The position numbers and the translations under genes are program-made. A stretch of DNA of 6,951 bases from Dehalococcoidia bacterium. GTDB taxonomy: Bacteria > Chloroflexota > Dehalococcoidia > SAR202 > UBA11138. The notes beneath the pieces are model-generated. The model saw only the letters and a program-made list of their open reading frames with translations, made no database searches and was not told where the DNA came from. The stretch lies in contig JAAXHY010000230.1 in assembly GCA_012270665.1 (NCBI GenBank), positions 1-6,951 of the forward strand, written 5' to 3'. Every line of letters begins with the position of its first letter. The first letter of the stretch is position 1. Of the stretch, positions 6,683 through 6,951 are shown piece by piece.

Positions 6683-6951
6683 ATGAAGTTTGGATATGTA
6701 ACGCCGCAGAACTGGGGAGTTGAGGATCCGCGGGACGTGGTTGACCTGGCGGTGAGGGCGGAGGAACTGGGTTACGATTCGGTGTGGGTGAATCATCACA
6801 TACTGAACGTGGGATACATATACGACAGGCTCGAGGACAGGCCGTATTATGACGCGCTGACGTTCCTGACCTGGGTGGCGGCGCTGACTGAGCGTGTGCG
6901 TCTGGGAACGACGGTATTGGTGCTTCCGTATCTCAACCCTCTGGTTCTGGC
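6683..6951 (+). CDS. LLM-class flavin-dependent oxidoreductase, N-terminal part (cut by window edge)
   Basis: The first 89 codons of a luciferase-like monooxygenase (bacterial luciferase / F420-dependent reductase superfamily) are present; full-length members are about 300-350 residues, so over two thirds is missing. The visible beta/alpha units are MKFGYVTPQNWG (1-12), the helix DVVDLAVRAEELGYDSVWVNHH (18-39), YYDALTFLTWVAALTERVRLGTTVLVLPYLNPL (55-87). The segment ELGYDSVW and the RVRLGTTVLVLPYLNPL core are characteristic. Whether it uses F420 or FMN cannot be told from the N-terminus. It starts 83 bp after the aldo/keto reductase, and the purine-rich GGGTGAG lies just before ATG 6683 as a modest ribosome site. 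Confidence 0.9.
   Translation, partial: MKFGYVTPQNWGVEDPRDVVDLAVRAEELGYDSVWVNHHILNVGYIYDRLEDRPYYDALTFLTWVAALTERVRLGTTVLVLPYLNPLVL

Overview
The window is a compact, ordinary-looking bacterial chromosome segment of moderately high GC with short intergenic gaps. It holds two divergent gene clusters that meet at about 3874-3992. The gene set is glutamine-dependent NAD synthetase, a PLP aminotransferase of the type with a GGKPIMFF motif, IspH, a ComB-family protein and a luciferase-like (often F420-dependent) oxidoreductase. There is also a palindromic hairpin with a GAAA loop between genes. Together these would fit a Chloroflexota (SAR202 / Dehalococcoidia-like) genome, but this is an inference from gene style and not proof. 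Actinobacteria-like or other F420-using lineages are not excluded.

Minus-strand cluster (3873 down to 1): a class I aminotransferase, a double-SIS-domain sugar isomerase-like protein whose start codon overlaps the aminotransferase stop (ATGA), then, 23 bp later, a glutamine-hydrolysing NAD+ synthetase (nadE) that runs off the left edge. The tight packing suggests one transcript from a promoter in the divergent gap.

Plus-strand cluster (3993 to 6951): ispH (last step of the MEP isoprenoid pathway), a ComB-family putative 2-phosphosulfolactate phosphatase, an aldo/keto reductase with a TTG start, then a REP-like hairpin and the first 89 codons of an LLM-class flavin oxidoreductase cut by the right edge. 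Gaps are 38, 49 and 83 bp, so co-transcription is plausible.

The most unusual signal is an in-frame 87-bp tandem duplication inside the second SIS domain of the isomerase-like gene. It doubles a 29-residue loop-helix-strand unit. By hand comparison, all ten codons that differ between the two copies change the amino acid and none differ silently. The same protein also seems to lack the C-terminal lysine used by GlmS. I saw no CRISPR array, tRNA, rRNA, transposase or phage gene, and nothing that amounts to a wholly new system.
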